In this document: positions 6,401-6,812 of the stretch, piece by piece
Numbering within the stretch: position 1 is the first letter of the stretch
Layout: every line of letters starts with the position of its first letter
Assembly (NCBI GenBank): GCA_021205255.1
Contig: JAJPXW010000387.1
Coordinates: 1 to 6,812, forward strand
Length of the DNA stretch: 6,812 bases
DNA from: Burkholderiales bacterium
GTDB lineage: Bacteria > Pseudomonadota > Gammaproteobacteria > Burkholderiales > Burkholderiaceae_F
Direction of reading: 5' to 3'
Made by a program: the position numbers and the translations under genes
The notes under the pieces: model-generated
Told to the model about the DNA's origin: nothing
What the model saw: the letters and a program-made list of their open reading frames with translations, nothing else
Databases searched by the model: none

Positions 6401-6812
6401 TGGATTGATATGGTTGACATCAAGAAGGTTAGGCCGCGGACCCACAAATGAAATTAGAGAAGTAACAAGCTGCTCTCTTATTGGATCAATTGGAGGGTTA
6501 GTTACCTGGGCAAATAGCTGCCTAAAGTACATGTATAAAGGCTTTGGCCTCTTTGAAAGCATAGCCAACGGAGTATCGTTACCCATCGAGGCGCTCGGTT
6601 CTGCTCCTTTCTCCGCCATAGGCTTCAAGAAGAACTTAATATCATCGGAATGGTAGCCAAACGCCTGTTGTCTATTGATCAAAGGGACGGGATGATCTTC
6701 AGGTATTGGATCGGGAGCAACGATAGAAGAAAGGTGAACATTCAAGCGCTTTGTCCATTCCTTATATGGATTGGTCAGAGCCATATGGTTCTTAATCTCT
6801 TCGTCCTCAATA
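3431..6812 (-). CDS. gltB: Glutamate synthase (NADPH) large (alpha) subunit, 5' end outside window
   Basis: Catalytic subunit of GOGAT: glutamine hydrolysis, ammonia channelling, then reductive transfer to 2-oxoglutarate on FMN. About 1,127 codons are visible. The usual protein is about 1,500 residues, so the roughly 400-residue N-terminal glutaminase domain with its Cys nucleophile lies beyond 6812. The central domain comes first (QQAFGY, ASMGNDTPLA, QLFAQVTNPPIDPIRE; about 6790-5530). Next is the FMN-binding synthase domain, with NTGEGGED near 5350-5327, KPGEGGQLPGHKV near 5100 and SGHDGGTGAAP near 4840-4810. The 3Fe-4S cysteines are at codons 4601-4603, 4583-4585 and 4568-4570 (C-x5-C-x4-C). 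The C-terminal glycine-rich GXGXG beta-helix spans about 4080-3690. The ATG at 6784 is internal: the frame stays open to the edge and reads IEDEEIKNH before it, as in full-length GltB. The promoter is not in the window. Confidence 0.97.
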   Translation of the reverse strand, partial: IEDEEIKNHMALTNPYKEWTKRLNVHLSSIVAPDPIPEDHPVPLINRQQAFGYHSDDIKFFLKPMAEKGAEPSASMGNDTPLAMLSKRPKPLYMYFRQLFAQVTNPPIDPIREQLVTSLISFVGPRPNLLDVNHINPPLRLELTQPILTQKEMAKMRRIEQYTNGKFKSYELDITYRADWGSEGVEARLASICARAADAVRDGYNIIILSDRRMDKDRVAIPAPLALSAVHQHLIRTGLRMSTGLIVETGSAMQTHHMAVLAAYGAEAIYPYLALETIEHLYKGTELGAEKAISNYVQAIGKTFKKVMSKMGISTYMSYRGAQIFEALGLDKQFVDRYFPGTSCKTGGLNIFDVMQEACDLHANAFSKEEATRKALPSDGEYAWRAKGEEHMWTPEAVYKLHRATREHSYQTYKEYAQIINDQSERQMTLRGLMEFKVDPSKAISLEEVEPASEIVKRFATGAMSMGAISTEAHSVLAVAMNRIGGMSNTGEGGEDPQRYREEIKLGHSPVKQGDTLKSILGEGRVEVDIPLKPGDSLRSKIKQVASGRFGVTAEYLSSADQIQIKMSQGAKPGEGGQLPGHKVSEYIAQLRYSVPGVGLISPPPHHDIYSIEDLAQLIRDLKMSNDKADISVKLVSEQGVGTVAAGVAKAKADHLVISGHDGGTGAAPLSSIKFAGTPWEQGLSETQQTLVINNLRDRIRVQVDGQIKTGRDVVIGALLGADEFGFATAPLVAAGCMMMRKCHLNTCPVGIATQNPELRKRFKGQPEHVINYFFFVAEEVREIMASLGIRKFEDLVGRTDLLQQKDMHPKKCGKVDLARVLYQPEVKDPSERRHSTKQVHDLQKELDYQILNQCMPAIETGERVSFLTKVRNINRAVGTKISSEIVRHHGGEGLPEDSIHIQLQGTAGQSFGAFGVKGLTLDLVGEANDYVGKGLSGARLIVRCPTDFRGKGNENIIAGNTVMYGATSGEAFFNGVAGERFGVRLSGATAVVEGTGDHGCEYMTGGTVVVLGKVGRNFAAGMSGGVAYVYDVDGTFKAHCNLGSVELSPLVESSEQEAEGNPDTWHLGRTDEEIVLDLVEKHFRYTGSTCARDILDNWKNCRPKFIKVFPNEYKQALLRGAAKSA

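Overview
The window carries mostly core metabolic genes of a Gram-negative, probably proteobacterial organism of moderate GC content (mid-40s percent by eye). A periplasmic di-heme cytochrome c peroxidase with a signal peptide, a proteobacterial-style GltD with a Cx3Cx3C second cysteine cluster, and a GltB-GltD gene order fit a beta- or gammaproteobacterium. The sequence alone does not settle the genus.

Layout. Positions 1-221 hold the 3' end of an unrecognised plus-strand reading frame, split by one in-frame TAA. Positions 222-308 are a leader with a short palindrome embedded in a tandem repeat, followed by a good Shine-Dalgarno. Positions 309-1340 (+) encode a di-heme cytochrome c peroxidase (CcpA/CcP family). 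Positions 1341-1457 form a convergent intergenic region with a perfect 11-bp stem and GCAA loop, probably a terminator hairpin serving both sides. From 6812 down to 1458 the minus strand holds one tightly packed operon: glutamate synthase large subunit (gltB, 5' end outside the window), glutamate synthase small subunit (gltD), and a 4HBT-type hotdog acyl-CoA thioesterase. Intergenic gaps are 12 and 11 bp, and each downstream Shine-Dalgarno overlaps the stop codon of the gene before it.

How the genes work together. GltB and GltD form NADPH-dependent GOGAT, which turns glutamine plus 2-oxoglutarate into two glutamates. The thioesterase is probably co-transcribed with them, but its substrate and any link to nitrogen assimilation are unknown. 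The peroxidase is a separate convergent unit that detoxifies periplasmic H2O2 using electrons from small c-type cytochromes or cupredoxins.

No mobile element, CRISPR array, tRNA or rRNA is visible, and I see no clearly new multi-gene system. The most interesting point is in the peroxidase: every hallmark residue of the classical bacterial enzyme that I could place is present except the distal histidine of the peroxidatic heme, which is Asp88 here. That predicts an altered, possibly constitutively active, heme site.
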